The notes under the pieces were generated by a model. That model saw nothing but the letters and a program-made list of their open reading frames with translations. It searched no databases and was not told where the DNA came from. The position numbers and the translations under genes were made by a program. Shown here in pieces: positions 17,066 through 26,967 of a stretch of 64,000 nucleotides of DNA. The stretch covers positions 124,001 to 188,000 of the forward strand of contig NZ_JAAKEJ010000001.1 of assembly GCF_011039135.1 (NCBI RefSeq). The letters run 5' to 3'. Positions within the stretch are counted from its first letter, which is position 1. Every line of letters begins with the position of its first letter. This DNA comes from Desulfovibrio sp. ZJ209. GTDB taxonomy: Bacteria; Desulfobacterota; Desulfovibrionia; Desulfovibrionales; Desulfovibrionaceae.

Positions 17066-18130
17066 ATGCCCACGCCCAGGAACTCCTCACCGCATGCGCC
17101 GCGCATCTCGCGCACGGCCAGGCGCGGCGCCGCCCTCCTTGTCTGGGGCGCGGGCATCGCGCTGCTCTTCGTGCTCGGCCTGTGGAACCTGGAGAGCAGC
17201 CGCCGCGACGCGGAAAACCGCCTCAGCGCCGAGGCCGGCCGCATGGCCGCGCAGCTCGCCACCCTGCTGGCGCTGCCCGCGTGGGACCTGGACGAGATCA
17301 CCGCGCGCACCATCGTCATGGGCGCCATGGAGGACGAACGCCTCTACGCCATCAAGGTGGAGACGCGACAGGGCATGCTCGAGGGCCAGCGCCGCAACTA
17401 TCTCTGGGAGCCGGTGCCCTGGGACGACGAACTCTCCGAGGATTGCGTCCAGGGCATGAACCCCCTCAAGGTGGAGGGCCAGACCGTGGGCTCGGTGGAG
17501 GTATGGCTCTCCCCGCGCCTCATGGGCGAGGAGGAGGCGCAGCTCCTCGCGCGGGAGCGCTGGCGCTTCGGCATCGCGGCCGGCATCTGGACGCTGGCGC
17601 TTGTGCTCCTGCTCTGGCTGTGGGGCGACCTCGCGGCCCTCAGGCGCCTCATCGGGCGCATCGGCAGCCCCCCGGGCGGTGCGGACGGCCCTGACGCCAA
17701 GGCGCCCCCGGAACCCGTGGTGCTCGGCCTCGCGCCCCGCGCTCCCGAAGAGGGCGGGGAGGAGGCTGCGGCCGCAGTGGCGCCTCCCGTGGACCGCGAC
17801 TTGGGGCGGCGCTTCCAGCGCAAGAATCCTGACACCTGGCGCGTGACCGCCGGCCTGTTCCGCCAGACCTTCGCCCGCGCGCCCCAGCTCATGCAGCGCC
17901 TCTATGCGGACGGCGAGACCGCCGGCCTCTGCCATCTCGGCCGCATGCTGGAGCAGGCCGCGCCCTGCCTCGGCGCTGCGCGCCTCACCGAGGCCGCCCG
18001 CCAGATGCAGGCGGCGCTCAACGACCCGGACTGCGAAACGCGCGCCCTGCCCGTGGAGGAATGCGCGCGGGCTCTGGAAGAAGTGCTGGCGGCGCTGGAG
18101 GGCGCCCGCAAGGGACAAGGGGGCCAGTAA
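17066..18130 (+). CDS. Membrane sensor-like protein with periplasmic domain and degenerate Hpt-like C-terminus (354 aa)
   Basis: Two membrane segments (about residues 21-42 and 172-195) bracket a periplasmic domain of about 130 residues, the layout of a sensory receptor. After a Pro/Glu-rich linker, the C-terminal part (about 255-345) is helical and resembles a histidine phosphotransfer domain: His290 in LCHLGRMLEQAAPCLGA roughly matches the Hpt HxLKG...LGA pattern but lacks the Lys-Gly. There is no kinase, HAMP or GGDEF domain. Function unknown. The stop and the ftsY start overlap (TAATG), so the two genes are coupled. Confidence 0.5.
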   Translation: MPTPRNSSPHAPRISRTARRGAALLVWGAGIALLFVLGLWNLESSRRDAENRLSAEAGRMAAQLATLLALPAWDLDEITARTIVMGAMEDERLYAIKVETRQGMLEGQRRNYLWEPVPWDDELSEDCVQGMNPLKVEGQTVGSVEVWLSPRLMGEEEAQLLARERWRFGIAAGIWTLALVLLLWLWGDLAALRRLIGRIGSPPGGADGPDAKAPPEPVVLGLAPRAPEEGGEEAAAAVAPPVDRDLGRRFQRKNPDTWRVTAGLFRQTFARAPQLMQRLYADGETAGLCHLGRMLEQAAPCLGAARLTEAARQMQAALNDPDCETRALPVEECARALEEVLAALEGARKGQGGQ

Positions 18131-19518
18131 TGGGTTTTTTCTCCAAGGTACGCCGCCTCTTTTCCGGTTCGGACAAGGCCGCTGAGACTCCAGAAGTCCC
18201 GCTTGCCGCCGAGGGCGCGGCCCCGCAGCCCGCGGACGCCGCCTCGCACGCATCCGCCCCTGTGGAAGGAGCGACGCCTGCGGCAAGTGGCACTGCCGGC
18301 GACGACGCCCTTGTGCTCCGCCTGCGCGAGGCCGAGCCCCGGCTCTCGGCGTGGCTCGCCGTCATCCTCGACGGCGTGGACAGCGCCGGGGACGAGCTCT
18401 GGCGCAGGCTCGGCGTCCTGCTGGGCGCGCTGGAGACGCCGCCCGCCGAGGCCGAGACTTTTATCTCCGAGTTCCGCTCCTGGCTCGAGCGCATGGAATA
18501 CCGCCATGTGGAGGAATTCCGCTCCGAGCTCCAGTACCGCCTCGCCCTCGCCCTCGACCTCGAGGACGAGGAGGACGAGCGCAACCGCCTCTTCGTCAAG
18601 CTCACCGAGGGGCTTGCGCGCACGCGCGAGCAGTTCGTCCGCCGGCTGGACGGCCTTTTCGCCAGCCACGGCGAGCTCAATGACGCCTTCTGGGAGGAGC
18701 TGGAGGAGCTCTTCATCACCGCCGACCTCGGCTTCGAGACCTCGCTCGAAATGGTCTCGCGCATCAGGGAGCGCGCCCGGCGAGAAAAGGTCACGGATAC
18801 GGCCGGGGTGCGGCCGTTGCTCCTCGCCGAGCTGGAGGAGCTTTTCCGCCAGCCGCGCCGCATCGCCGCGGTGAACGCGCCGGAAGTGGTGCTCATGGTG
18901 GGCGTCAACGGCGTGGGCAAGACCACCACCATCGGCAAGCTGGCGCACCGCGCGCGCATGCAGGGCAAGAAGGTGCTCATCGCCGCGGCCGACACCTTCC
19001 GCGCGGCGGCCGTGGAACAGCTCGAGACCTGGGCCAAGCGCGCGGGCGCCGAGTTCCACTCCGGCGCGCAGGGCGCGGACCCGGCCTCGGTGGCCTGGCA
19101 GGCCATGGACCGCGCCGTGAAGGAGGGCTTCGACATGCTCTTCGTGGACACGGCGGGGCGCCTCCAGACCAAGGTCAACCTCATGGAGGAGCTTGGCAAG
19201 ATCCGGCAGGTGCTGGGCAAGAAGCACCCGGGCGCGCCGCACCGCTGCGTCCTCGTGCTGGACGCCACCACCGGGCAGAACGCGCTCTCGCAGGCGCATT
19301 TATTTAAGGAAGCCGCCGGCGCGGACGAGCTCATCCTGACCAAGCTGGACGGCACGGCCAAGGGCGGCGTGGCCATCGCCGTGGCCCTGCGCGAGGGGCT
19401 CCCCATCACCTATGTGGGGCTTGGCGAGAAGATGGAAGACCTCAGGCCCTTTGACGGCGACGCCTTTGCCCGCGCGCTTCTGGGCGAGCCCGAGGCGGAA
19501 GGCGGGCCCGCAAAGTGA
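18130..19518 (+). CDS. ftsY: Signal recognition particle receptor FtsY (462 aa)
   Basis: FtsY docks ribosome-SRP complexes at SecYEG. Residues 1-160 form an acidic, variable A domain beginning with the membrane-contact helix MGFFSKVRRLF. The NG domain follows, with G1 GVNGVGKTTT, the DTFRAAAVEQL insertion motif, G3 DTAGR and G4 TKLDG. The length is typical for Desulfovibrio. The start overlaps the preceding stop codon by one base. It lies directly upstream of the ribosomal protein cluster but is separated from it by 550 bp and a strong promoter. Confidence 0.96.
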   Translation: MGFFSKVRRLFSGSDKAAETPEVPLAAEGAAPQPADAASHASAPVEGATPAASGTAGDDALVLRLREAEPRLSAWLAVILDGVDSAGDELWRRLGVLLGALETPPAEAETFISEFRSWLERMEYRHVEEFRSELQYRLALALDLEDEEDERNRLFVKLTEGLARTREQFVRRLDGLFASHGELNDAFWEELEELFITADLGFETSLEMVSRIRERARREKVTDTAGVRPLLLAELEELFRQPRRIAAVNAPEVVLMVGVNGVGKTTTIGKLAHRARMQGKKVLIAAADTFRAAAVEQLETWAKRAGAEFHSGAQGADPASVAWQAMDRAVKEGFDMLFVDTAGRLQTKVNLMEELGKIRQVLGKKHPGAPHRCVLVLDATTGQNALSQAHLFKEAAGADELILTKLDGTAKGGVAIAVALREGLPITYVGLGEKMEDLRPFDGDAFARALLGEPEAEGGPAK

Positions 19519-20068
19519 GGGGCGGCGGGAAAATTTTTTGAAATTTCTTGACGGCCGGGGGAGTATCCGCTACAACCTCTCCCGTCCCACAATTGTGAGA
19601 CGATCCCTGGACGGCAGGGAAGGGCAGGTCGAGCCTGTCCTGCTGCGCCCGGGCGGTGCGGAATACGCCGCGCGCCGGGCTTTGACATTCGCAGGCGTTG
19701 CCAGATGCCGCATAATGTCGAGCCGTTCCAGCCCAGTGACGGAGCCAGTGCGAGTTTCGCGCCGCAAGGCGCGCCGCGCGACCGGGGCTGTAAGGAAAGG
19801 GGGAGCTCCCCCGTTTGGCGACCCTGCGGGTCCCGCCAGTCACCGCCTCGCGGTGGCATGACCGGGCCGCGTCAGGGGCTTCCCGCGAATTTCGCGTGGC
19901 TGTGACGTGCGCCCGGCGTTCGTTTTCTCCCACGCAGCCGGTCATCCCGGAGTTTTTCGCAGGAAGCGCCCCCTTCGTCAGGGGTGTCGTGGCTTGCCGG
20001 CCGCACATGCGGCCGCGCCGGGTTTCCGCCTTCGGGCGCCCGGTTTTTTTGCAAATGGAGTAGGCATA
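19519..20068 (+). other. 550-bp leader region of the S10 operon, no gene seen
   Basis: No coding frame here looks real. A promoter lies at its start, so the rpsJ transcript would have a leader of nearly 500 bases. That leader contains a perfect GGGGGAGCTCCCCC palindrome (about 19799-19812) and several GC-rich hairpins. Long S10 leaders bind L4 in Escherichia coli to give attenuation, but I cannot align this one to that structure. A second TTGACA (from about 19682) has no -10 box at a suitable distance. Confidence 0.5.
19548..19576 (+). promoter_or_regulatory. Sigma70 promoter of the S10 ribosomal operon
   Basis: TTGACG (19548-19553), exactly 17 bases, then TACAAC (19571-19576). An A/T-rich tract lies immediately upstream (AAAATTTTTTGAAATTTC), suggesting an UP element, as expected for a strong ribosomal promoter. 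Confidence 0.7.
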
Positions 20069-20386
20069 ATGACGACTGTCAGCAGCGATCGCATCCGGAT
20101 CAAGCTCAAGGCCTACGATTACCGCATCCTCGACAAGGCCGTTGCGGAAATCGTGGACACGGCGCGCAATACCGGCGCGGGCGTGGCCGGGCCCATTCCC
20201 CTGCCCACCAATATCCACAAGTACACCATCCAGCGGTCGGTGCATGTGGACAAGAAGTCCCGCGAGCAGTTCGAGATGCGCATCCACAAGCGCCTCATGG
20301 ATATTCTGGAACCCACACAGCAGACCGTCGATGCGCTCGGCAAGCTCTCCTTGCCCGCTGGCGTGGATGTGGAAATCAAGCTCTAG
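20069..20386 (+). CDS. rpsJ: 30S ribosomal protein S10
   Basis: First gene of the S10-spc-alpha cluster, 105 aa. The core motif [14 protein letters not shown], the loop GPIPLPT and [13 protein letters not shown] are diagnostic. S10 is part of the 30S head and also acts as NusE in antitermination. GGAG lies eight bases before the ATG. The gene ends 12 bp before rplC. Confidence 0.97.
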   Translation: MTTVSSDRIRIKLKAYDYRILDKAVAEIVDTARNTGAGVAGPIPLPTNIHKYTIQRSVHVDKKSREQFEMRIHKRLMDILEPTQQTVDALGKLSLPAGVDVEIKL

Positions 20387-20398
20387 CGAGAGGCAGCC

Positions 20399-21028
20399 AT
20401 GGCTGAGAAACTAGGAATCCTGGGTCGCAAGCTGGGCATGACCCGCATCTTCGCCGGGGACGGCGCGGCCGTCGCCGTCACGGTCATCGAGGCCGGCCCG
20501 TGCCCCGTCACCCAGGTCAAGTCTGAAGCGAAGGACGGCTACAACGCCCTCCAGATCGCCTTTGAGAAGTCCAAGGCCAAGCATGTGACCAAGCCCATGC
20601 AGGGCCATTTCGCCAAGGCCGACGCCGGCCTGTTCCGCAAGACCCATGAGCTGCGCCTTCAGGGCGCGCCCGAGCACAAGCTCGGCGACGAGCTCACCGT
20701 CGAGATGTTCGCCCCGGGCGATGTGGTCAAGGTGACGGGCAAGAGCCTCGGCAAGGGCTATCAGGGCCGCATGCGCCGCTGGAACTTCGCCGGCTCCAAG
20801 GATACGCACGGCTGCGAAAAGGTGCATCGCAACAACGGCTCCATCGGCAACAACACCTTCCCCGGCCATGTGTTCAAGGGCCGCAAGATGGCCGGCCACT
20901 GGGGCGATGAAACCGTGACCGAGCTGGGCCTCCAGGTGGTCGGCGTGCGCCCCGAGGACAATGTCATCCTCGTCAAGGGTTCCGTGCCCGGCCCCAAGAA
21001 CGGCCTCGTGCTGGTCCGCAAGCAGTAG
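20399..21028 (+). CDS. rplC: 50S ribosomal protein L3
   Basis: A 209-aa L3 protein, recognised by [13 protein letters not shown] at the N-terminus and the [20 protein letters not shown] loop that reaches towards the peptidyl transferase centre. It is preceded by GAGAGG and followed nine bases later by rplD. Early 50S assembly protein. Confidence 0.97.
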   Translation: MAEKLGILGRKLGMTRIFAGDGAAVAVTVIEAGPCPVTQVKSEAKDGYNALQIAFEKSKAKHVTKPMQGHFAKADAGLFRKTHELRLQGAPEHKLGDELTVEMFAPGDVVKVTGKSLGKGYQGRMRRWNFAGSKDTHGCEKVHRNNGSIGNNTFPGHVFKGRKMAGHWGDETVTELGLQVVGVRPEDNVILVKGSVPGPKNGLVLVRKQ

Positions 21029-21037
21029 GGGAGCGAC

Positions 21038-21667
21038 ATGGCTACCGTGAAAGTATATGACCAGAACAAGCAGGAGTGCGGCGAAGTGACGCTGGCCCCT
21101 GAAGTGTTCGAGATCGAGCCCCGGCCGGAGATCCTCCACTTCGTGGTGCGCGGGCAGCTCGCCGCGAAGCGCGCGGGCACCCACATGGCCAAGACCCGCG
21201 CCTATGTCTCCGGCGGCGGCGTCAAGCCCTGGAAGCAGAAGGGCACGGGCCGCGCCCGCGCCGGCTCCAACCGCTCGCCCGTGTGGCGCGGCGGCGCCAT
21301 CGTGTTCGGGCCCACGCCCCGCGACTACAGCTTCAAGGTCAACCGCAAGGTCCGCGAGCTCGCGCTGCGCATGGCGCTCTCGAGCCGCCTGGCCGACAAG
21401 GGCCTGATGGTGGTGAAAGGCATCGAGATCGCCGAGCCCAAGACCAAGCTCTTCGCGGGCGTCGCCAAGACCCTCGGGCTTGGGAAGGCGCTCATCGTGG
21501 CCCCCGAAGTCAATGAAACCCTGATCCGCTCCTCGCGCAACATTCCCGGCATCAACTTCACCACGCCAGACCAGCTGAGCGTGCTGGAGATCCTGCGGCA
21601 CAAGCAGCTTGTGCTCATGGAAGGGGCCGTGGAGCCGGTCGAGGCGCGTTTTGCCAAGGGAGAGTAA
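21038..21667 (+). CDS. rplD: 50S ribosomal protein L4
   Basis: A 209-aa L4 protein. The long exit-tunnel loop is visible as KPWKQKGTGRARAGSNRSP followed by GPTPRDYSFKVNRKVR. L4 lines the exit tunnel and in E. coli represses its own operon by attenuation. GGGGAG precedes the ATG; the stop abuts rplW (one base between). Confidence 0.97.
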   Translation: MATVKVYDQNKQECGEVTLAPEVFEIEPRPEILHFVVRGQLAAKRAGTHMAKTRAYVSGGGVKPWKQKGTGRARAGSNRSPVWRGGAIVFGPTPRDYSFKVNRKVRELALRMALSSRLADKGLMVVKGIEIAEPKTKLFAGVAKTLGLGKALIVAPEVNETLIRSSRNIPGINFTTPDQLSVLEILRHKQLVLMEGAVEPVEARFAKGE

Positions 21668-21668
21668 G

Positions 21669-21959
21669 ATGGACCTGACCACTGTTCTCCTCAAGCCCCT
21701 GCTCACGGAAAAAACGACCATGCTCAAGGACGAGGCCAACCAGGTGGCCTTCTACGTCCATCCGCAGGCGAGCAAGATCGAGATCGAGAAGGCCGTGGAA
21801 AAGGCCTTCGACGTGCATGTCACGGCGGTCAACATCGTGCGCCGGGCGCCCCGCAACAGGAAGCGCCAGGGCCGCGTCATCGGCCGCAAGCCCGGCTGGA
21901 AGAAGGCGTATGTGACGCTGGCCGAGGGCGATAAAATCGAGTTCTTCGAGGGGGTGTAG
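21669..21959 (+). CDS. rplW: 50S ribosomal protein L23
   Basis: A 96-aa L23 protein starting at 21669 with GGGAGA upstream. Motifs: [11 protein letters not shown] and the basic loop [27 protein letters not shown]. It sits at the tunnel exit and is the docking site for trigger factor (tig at 34973) and SRP. Two bases separate it from rplB. Confidence 0.97.
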   Translation: MDLTTVLLKPLLTEKTTMLKDEANQVAFYVHPQASKIEIEKAVEKAFDVHVTAVNIVRRAPRNRKRQGRVIGRKPGWKKAYVTLAEGDKIEFFEGV

Positions 21960-21961
21960 CC

Positions 21962-22810
21962 ATGGCTGTCCGCAAGCTGAAACCGACCTCTGCGGGCCGC
22001 CGCTTCCAGACGGTTTCCGATTTTGAGGAAATCACGAGGACCACGCCCGAGAAGTCGCTCACCGAGGGGCTGCCCAAGAAGGCCGGCCGCAACAACAACG
22101 GCCGCGTCACCAGCCGCCGCCGGGGTGGGGGCGTGAAGCGCCTCTACCGCATCATCGACTTCAAGCGCAACAAGATCGGCATTCCGGCCACTGTCGCCGA
22201 GATCGAGTATGACCCCAACCGCACGGCGCGCATCGCGCTTCTGCATTACGCCGACGGCGAGAAGCGCTATATCCTCGCGCCTGTGGGCCTCAAGCAGGGC
22301 GATGTGGTCATGAGCGGCGTGGACAGCCGCACGGGCCAGGTGGCGGACATCAAGCCGGGCAACGCCCTTGAGATGGCCCGCATCCCCGTGGGCACGGTGC
22401 TCCACAATATCGAGCTCTCGCCCGGGCGCGGCGGCCAGCTCTGCCGCTCGGCCGGCACCTATGCCCAGCTCGTCGCCAAGGAAGGCAAGTACGCCCTTTT
22501 GCGCCTGCCCTCGGGCGAAGTGCGCCGGGTGCTCGCCTCCTGCATCGCCACGGTGGGCCAGGTGGGCAATATCTCGCACGAGAACATTTCGCTGGGCAAG
22601 GCCGGGCGCAACCGCTGGCTCGGGCGCCGCCCGCAGGTGCGCGGCGTGGCCATGAACCCCATCGACCATCCGCTCGGCGGCGGCGAGGGCAGGAGCTCCG
22701 GCGGCCGGCATCCCGTGTCCCCGTGGGGCATGCCCGCCAAGGGTTACAAGACCCGCGACAAGAAGAAGCCCTCCTCGCGGCTCATCGTCAAGCGCCGCGG
22801 CCAGAAGTAG
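21962..22810 (+). CDS. rplB: 50S ribosomal protein L2
   Basis: A 282-aa L2 protein. Conserved features include [16 protein letters not shown] near the N-terminus and [21 protein letters not shown] in the C-terminal region that contacts the peptidyl transferase centre. The RBS lies within the end of rplW. Nine bases separate it from rpsS. Confidence 0.97.
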   Translation: MAVRKLKPTSAGRRFQTVSDFEEITRTTPEKSLTEGLPKKAGRNNNGRVTSRRRGGGVKRLYRIIDFKRNKIGIPATVAEIEYDPNRTARIALLHYADGEKRYILAPVGLKQGDVVMSGVDSRTGQVADIKPGNALEMARIPVGTVLHNIELSPGRGGQLCRSAGTYAQLVAKEGKYALLRLPSGEVRRVLASCIATVGQVGNISHENISLGKAGRNRWLGRRPQVRGVAMNPIDHPLGGGEGRSSGGRHPVSPWGMPAKGYKTRDKKKPSSRLIVKRRGQK

Positions 22811-22819
22811 GAGTAGACC

Positions 22820-23104
22820 ATGCCCAGATCTTTGAAGAAAGGGCCGTTCGTCGACGGCCACCTGCTCAAGAAGGTCGACACCGCGGTGGCCAACAACGAC
22901 CGCCGCGTGCTCAAGACCTGGTCGCGCCGCTCGACCATCCTGCCCGAAATGGTGGGGCTGACCTTCGCGGTGCACAACGGCAAGAAGTTCGTGCCTGTCT
23001 TCGTCACCGAAAACATGGTCGGCCACAAGCTGGGCGAGTTCTCGCCCACGCGCACCTTCCACGGCCATGCCGCCGACAAGAAAGCCAAGGCCGGCAAGAA
23101 GTAG
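22820..23104 (+). CDS. rpsS: 30S ribosomal protein S19
   Basis: A 94-aa S19 protein starting [18 protein letters not shown], with the STILPEMVG and [19 protein letters not shown] motifs. It forms part of the 30S head with S13 and contacts the A-site tRNA. AGGAG precedes the ATG. rplV follows after nine bases. Confidence 0.97.
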   Translation: MPRSLKKGPFVDGHLLKKVDTAVANNDRRVLKTWSRRSTILPEMVGLTFAVHNGKKFVPVFVTENMVGHKLGEFSPTRTFHGHAADKKAKAGKK

Positions 23105-23113
23105 GGTAGGGAT

Positions 23114-23452
23114 ATGGAATCGAGAGCCATTGCGAAATACCAGCGCGTCTCGCCGCGCAAGGCCCGCCTGGTCGCGCGGAACGTCCAGGGCCTCGGGGTG
23201 GAGGAGGCCATGAACCTCCTGCGCTTCACGCCCAACAAGCCCGCGGGCATCATCTACGGCGTGGTCAAGAGCGCCCTTGCCAATGCCTCCCAGCTCGGGG
23301 GCGTGGATGTGGACGCCATGGTGGTGAAGGAAGTGCTGGTCAACGAAGGCCCCACCTGGAAGCGCTTCATGCCCCGCGCCCAGGGCCGCGCCAGCAAGAT
23401 CCACAAGCGCACGAGCCACATCACCGTCATACTCCAAGAAGGCAAGGAATAG
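23114..23452 (+). CDS. rplV: 50S ribosomal protein L22
   Basis: A 112-aa L22 protein ([18 protein letters not shown] at the N-terminus; the tunnel hairpin region [19 protein letters not shown] near the end). It lines the exit tunnel next to L4. The stop is three bases before rpsC. Confidence 0.97.
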   Translation: MESRAIAKYQRVSPRKARLVARNVQGLGVEEAMNLLRFTPNKPAGIIYGVVKSALANASQLGGVDVDAMVVKEVLVNEGPTWKRFMPRAQGRASKIHKRTSHITVILQEGKE

Positions 23453-23455
23453 GCT

Positions 23456-24097
23456 ATGGGCCAGAAAGTACATCCGTTCGGCTTCCGGCTTGGGTACAAC
23501 AAGAACTGGCAGTCCCGCTGGTTCAGCAAGAAGGAATACCCGGCCTTCGTCCAGGAGGACCACAAGATCCGCGCCTTCGTGAAGAAGCTCCTCTACCATG
23601 CGGGGCTCTCCAAGATCGAGATCGAGCGCGCGGGCGGCAAGGTGCGCCTCATCCTTTCCACGGCCAGGCCTGGCATCGTCATCGGCCGCAAGGGCGTGGA
23701 GATCGAGAAGCTGCGCACTGACCTTCGCCAGAAGTTCGGCCGCGAGTTCTCCCTGGAAGTCAACGAGATCCGCCGCCCCGAGATCGACGCGCAGCTCGTG
23801 GCCGAGAACATCGCCCAGCAGCTGGAGCGCCGCGTGGCCTTCCGCCGCGCCATGAAGCGCACGGTCTCCATGGCCCGCAAGTTCGGCGCCGAGGGCATCA
23901 AGGTCACGTGCTCCGGGCGCCTTGCCGGGGCCGAGATTGCCCGCACCGAATGGTACCGCGACGGCCGCGTGCCCTTGCAGACGCTGCGCGCCGACATTGA
24001 CTTCGGCTTTGCCGAGGCGCACACCACCTATGGCATCATCGGCGTCAAGGTGTGGGTCTACAAGGGTGAAATCCTTGACAAAGAGGTTGAACAATAA
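23456..24097 (+). CDS. rpsC: 30S ribosomal protein S3
   Basis: A 213-aa S3 protein. It starts [12 protein letters not shown] and carries the KH-domain loop [15 protein letters not shown]; the C-terminal domain includes [32 protein letters not shown]3 helps form the mRNA entry channel. The stop overlaps the rplP start by one base (TAATG). Confidence 0.97.
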   Translation: MGQKVHPFGFRLGYNKNWQSRWFSKKEYPAFVQEDHKIRAFVKKLLYHAGLSKIEIERAGGKVRLILSTARPGIVIGRKGVEIEKLRTDLRQKFGREFSLEVNEIRRPEIDAQLVAENIAQQLERRVAFRRAMKRTVSMARKFGAEGIKVTCSGRLAGAEIARTEWYRDGRVPLQTLRADIDFGFAEAHTTYGIIGVKVWVYKGEILDKEVEQ

Positions 24098-24510
24098 TGC
24101 TTGCGCCCAAGAAAGTTAAATTCCGCAAGTGGCAGAAAGGCCGCTTGCGCGGCCTGGCGACGCGCGGCGCCTCCATCGCGTTCGGCGATATCGGCCTCAA
24201 GGCCATCCAGCACGGGCATCTTTCCAGCCAGCAGATCGAGGCCGCCCGTATCGCCATGATGCGCCACATCAAGCGCGGCGGCAAGGTCTGGATCCGCGTG
24301 TTCCCCGACCGCCCGGTGACGGCCAAGCCCCTCGAGACCCGCCAGGGCTCGGGCAAGGGCGCGCCCGTGGGTTGGTGCGCCCCGGTGAAGCCCGGCCGCG
24401 TGCTCTACGAGATCAAGGGCGTGAGCCTTGACCTCGCCCGCGAGGCGCTCACCCGCGCCGCGCACAAGCTGCCCATCAAGACCATCATCGTGGTAAGGGA
24501 GGGCATGTAA
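24097..24510 (+). CDS. rplP: 50S ribosomal protein L16
   Basis: A 137-aa L16 protein starting [16 protein letters not shown], with [20 protein letters not shown] and [16 protein letters not shown]. It binds near the A-site tRNA elbow. It is coupled on both sides: its start overlaps the rpsC stop and its stop overlaps the rpmC start, each by one base. Confidence 0.97.
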   Translation: MLAPKKVKFRKWQKGRLRGLATRGASIAFGDIGLKAIQHGHLSSQQIEAARIAMMRHIKRGGKVWIRVFPDRPVTAKPLETRQGSGKGAPVGWCAPVKPGRVLYEIKGVSLDLAREALTRAAHKLPIKTIIVVREGM

Positions 24511-24737
24511 TGGCTGCCAAGAAGAAAGGCGACAAGGAAGTCCGCGACGTGGCCGCCCTGCGCGCCATGGATGTTGCCGAACTGCGCGAGAAGCTGGCCG
24601 ACGAGCGCGAGGAGCTCATGCGCACGCGCTTCCGCCATGCCGCCGCGGCCCTTGAAAAGACCTCCGAGCTCAAGGCCCGCCGCCGTCAGGTGGCGCGCAT
24701 CGCCACCATCTTGAACGAAAAGGAACAGAGGGCCTGA
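24510..24737 (+). CDS. rpmC: 50S ribosomal protein L29
   Basis: A 75-aa L29 protein: two long helices with AELREKLADEREELMRTRFRH and a C-terminal ARRRQVARIATILNEKE. It starts within the rplP stop codon and ends two bases before rpsQ. L29 lies at the tunnel exit beside L23. Confidence 0.95.
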   Translation: MAAKKKGDKEVRDVAALRAMDVAELREKLADEREELMRTRFRHAAAALEKTSELKARRRQVARIATILNEKEQRA

Positions 24738-24739
24738 AC

Positions 24740-25003
24740 ATGGAAGCTCTGGAACACCGCAAGGGCAGGACCATGACCGGCATCGTGGTGAGCGACAAGA
24801 ACGACAAGACCATCGTCGTGCGCGTCGAGACCCTGGTGAAGCATCCCCTGCTCAAGAAGTATGTGCGCCGCCGCAAGAAGTTCACGGCGCATGACCCCAT
24901 GAACGAATGCGGCGTGGGCGACAAGGTGCGGATCGTCGAGTATCGGCCCATGTCGCGCAACAAGCGCTGGCATCTCGTCAACATCCTCGAAAAAGCCGTG
25001 TAG
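24740..25003 (+). CDS. rpsQ: 30S ribosomal protein S17
   Basis: An 87-aa S17 protein with the OB-fold motif GIVVSDKNDKTIVVRVE, then HPLLKKYVRRRKKFTAHD and the signature GDKVRIVEYRPMSRNKRW. A primary 16S rRNA-binding protein. Nine bases separate it from rplN. Confidence 0.97.
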   Translation: MEALEHRKGRTMTGIVVSDKNDKTIVVRVETLVKHPLLKKYVRRRKKFTAHDPMNECGVGDKVRIVEYRPMSRNKRWHLVNILEKAV

Positions 25004-25012
25004 GACAACGCC

Positions 25013-25381
25013 ATGATCCAGGTAGAATCCACGCTCCAGGTCGCCGACAATTCGGGCGCCAAGAAGGTCGCCTGCATCAAGGTGCTGGGGGGGTCGCACC
25101 GCCGTTACGCCTCGGTGGGCGACATCATCATGGTCTCCGTCAAGGAGGCCATGCCCCACAGCAAGGTGAAGAAGGGCGACGTGATGAAGGCGGTCATCGT
25201 GCGCACGGCCAAGGAAGTGCGCCGCATGGATGGCAGCTACATCAAGTTCGACGGCAATGCCGCCGTTTTGCTCTCCAACCAGGGCGAGCCCGTGGGCACG
25301 CGCATTTTCGGCCCCGTGGCCCGCGAGCTGCGCGCCCAGAATTTCATGAAGATCATTTCCCTTGCGCCGGAAGTGCTCTAG
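25013..25381 (+). CDS. rplN: 50S ribosomal protein L14
   Basis: A 122-aa L14 protein starting [19 protein letters not shown], with the family motif [13 protein letters not shown] near the end. It forms part of an inter-subunit bridge and is the RsfS binding site. First gene of the classical spc block. Confidence 0.97.
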   Translation: MIQVESTLQVADNSGAKKVACIKVLGGSHRRYASVGDIIMVSVKEAMPHSKVKKGDVMKAVIVRTAKEVRRMDGSYIKFDGNAAVLLSNQGEPVGTRIFGPVARELRAQNFMKIISLAPEVL

Positions 25382-25390
25382 GAGACCGCC

Positions 25391-25729
25391 ATGAATATGT
25401 TTCGCATCCGCAAGGGCGACAATGTGATGGTGATCACCGGCAAGGACGCCGACAAGGACGTGCCGCGCAAGGTGCTCAAGATTTTGCGCAAGCATGGCAA
25501 GGTCCTTGTGGAAAAGGTCAACCTCGTCAAGCGGCACATGCGCGCCAACCCCTATGCCCAGCAGCCCGGCGGCATCGTGGAAAAGGAAATGCCCATCGCC
25601 ATCTCCAATGTCATGGTGGTGTGCCCGGCCTGCCACAAGCCCACCCGCATCGGCTATCGCCGCATCGAGGTGGAGGGCAAGGAAAAGAAAGTGCGCTTCT
25701 GCAAGAAGTGCAACGAAGTCATGGAATAA
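25391..25729 (+). CDS. rplX: 50S ribosomal protein L24
   Basis: A 112-aa L24 protein with the KOW motif ([17 protein letters not shown]). The C-terminal half carries two CxxC pairs (CPAC and CKKC), a zinc-ribbon-like form found in many bacterial L24 proteins. An ATG two codons in (25397) is an alternative start; AGGAG fits the first. It initiates 50S assembly. Confidence 0.96.
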   Translation: MNMFRIRKGDNVMVITGKDADKDVPRKVLKILRKHGKVLVEKVNLVKRHMRANPYAQQPGGIVEKEMPIAISNVMVVCPACHKPTRIGYRRIEVEGKEKKVRFCKKCNEVME

Positions 25730-25738
25730 GGTGAAACG

Positions 25739-26278
25739 ATGACACGCCTTGAAAAGATATATCAGGAGAAGGTGGTCCCGGAGCTGCAAAAGGAGTTCAA
25801 TTACACCTCCCCCATGCAGCTTCCCGGGATCGAGAAGATCTCCCTGAACATCGGCCTTGGCGCCGCCACGCAGAACAACAAGCTCATGGAGGAGGCCGTC
25901 AACGAGCTCTCCGCCATCGCGGGCCAGAAGGCCGTGATCACGCGCGCCAAGAAGTCCATCGCCGCCTTCAAGCTCCGCGAGGGCATGCCCATCGGCGCCC
26001 GCGTCACCCTGCGCAAGGACCGCATGTGGGACTTCCTCGACAAGCTCATGAACTTTGCCCTGCCCCGGGTGCGCGACTTCCGCGGCATCCCCGACCGCGG
26101 CTTTGACGGGCGCGGCAACTTCACGCTCGGCGTCAAGGAGCACACCATCTTCCCCGAGCTCGAGATCGACCGCGTTGAAAACCCCAAGGGCATGAACATC
26201 ACCATCGTCACCTCGGCCAACACCGACAAGGAGGGCAAGTTCCTCCTCGACAAGCTTGGCATGCCCTTCCGCAAATAG
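25739..26278 (+). CDS. rplE: 50S ribosomal protein L5
   Basis: A 179-aa L5 protein: [14 protein letters not shown] at the N-terminus, [10 protein letters not shown] in the centre and [14 protein letters not shown] in the C-terminal region. It binds 5S rRNA and contacts the P-site tRNA. Nine bases separate it from rpsN. Confidence 0.97.
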   Translation: MTRLEKIYQEKVVPELQKEFNYTSPMQLPGIEKISLNIGLGAATQNNKLMEEAVNELSAIAGQKAVITRAKKSIAAFKLREGMPIGARVTLRKDRMWDFLDKLMNFALPRVRDFRGIPDRGFDGRGNFTLGVKEHTIFPELEIDRVENPKGMNITIVTSANTDKEGKFLLDKLGMPFRK

Positions 26279-26287
26279 GAGAACGCC

Positions 26288-26473
26288 ATGTCCCGTACTT
26301 CGCTGGAAGTGAAGGCCCGGCGCAAGCCCAAGTTCAGCGCCCGCGCCTATAACCGTTGCCCGCTCTGCGGCCGCCCGCGCGCCTTCATGCGCCCGTTCGG
26401 CGTCTGCCGCATCTGCTTCCGCAACCTGGCCCTCAAGGGCGAACTCCCCGGGGTGCGCAAGTCCAGCTGGTAA
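26288..26473 (+). CDS. rpsN: 30S ribosomal protein S14, zinc-binding short form
   Basis: A 61-aa S14 of the short type (type Z): CPLC and CRIC provide the four cysteines for zinc, and the end [14 protein letters not shown] is typical. It completes the 30S head. AGGAG precedes the ATG. A 103-bp gap follows before rpsH, larger than the other gaps in this block. Confidence 0.97.
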   Translation: MSRTSLEVKARRKPKFSARAYNRCPLCGRPRAFMRPFGVCRICFRNLALKGELPGVRKSSW

Positions 26474-26576
26474 GCCGGCTGGCGAGCCTTTCCGGGCGGG
26501 AGCTTTCGCGTTTCGCCCCGCGGGAAGTGGCGGCATGGGGCCGCGAACCCCGCGGACACAACCTCAGGAGCTTTCG

Positions 26577-26957
26577 ATGCTGACAGATCCCATTGCGGAT
26601 ATGCTGACGCGCATCCGCAACGCACATTTGGCCCTGCACAAGGAAGTGAATGTGCCGCGCTCGAAGATGAAGGAGGCCCTCGCCGCCATCCTCAAGCAGG
26701 AAGGTTACGTCGAAGATGTGGCCGTGGACGGCGACGTCATCACCATTACCCTCAAGTACCAGAAGGGGCGCCCCGTCATCACGGGCCTGAAGCGCGTGAG
26801 CACGCCTGGCCGGCGTGTCTATGTGAACTCGCGCCAGATTCCCAGGGTGCAGAACGGCCTCGGCATTTGCATTCTCTCCACGTCCAGCGGTGTCATGGAC
26901 GGCGCTACCGCCCAGGAAAAGAAGGTGGGCGGCGAACTTCTGTGCGAAATCTGGTAG
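26577..26957 (+). CDS. rpsH: 30S ribosomal protein S8
   Basis: A 126-aa S8 protein beginning [15 protein letters not shown], with [14 protein letters not shown] and the C-terminal signature [15 protein letters not shown]. The start at 26577 has AGGAG upstream; the longer frame from 26535 is rejected. In E. coli S8 represses the spc operon by binding its mRNA, and the 103-bp leader here could hold such a site. Confidence 0.97.
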   Translation: MLTDPIADMLTRIRNAHLALHKEVNVPRSKMKEALAAILKQEGYVEDVAVDGDVITITLKYQKGRPVITGLKRVSTPGRRVYVNSRQIPRVQNGLGICILSTSSGVMDGATAQEKKVGGELLCEIW

Positions 26958-26967
26958 GCGGTGTCAT

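Noticed and set aside
19682..19716. A second promoter (TTGACA ... CATAAT) in the S10 leader
   Set aside because: The boxes are about 23 bases apart, too far for a sigma70 promoter.
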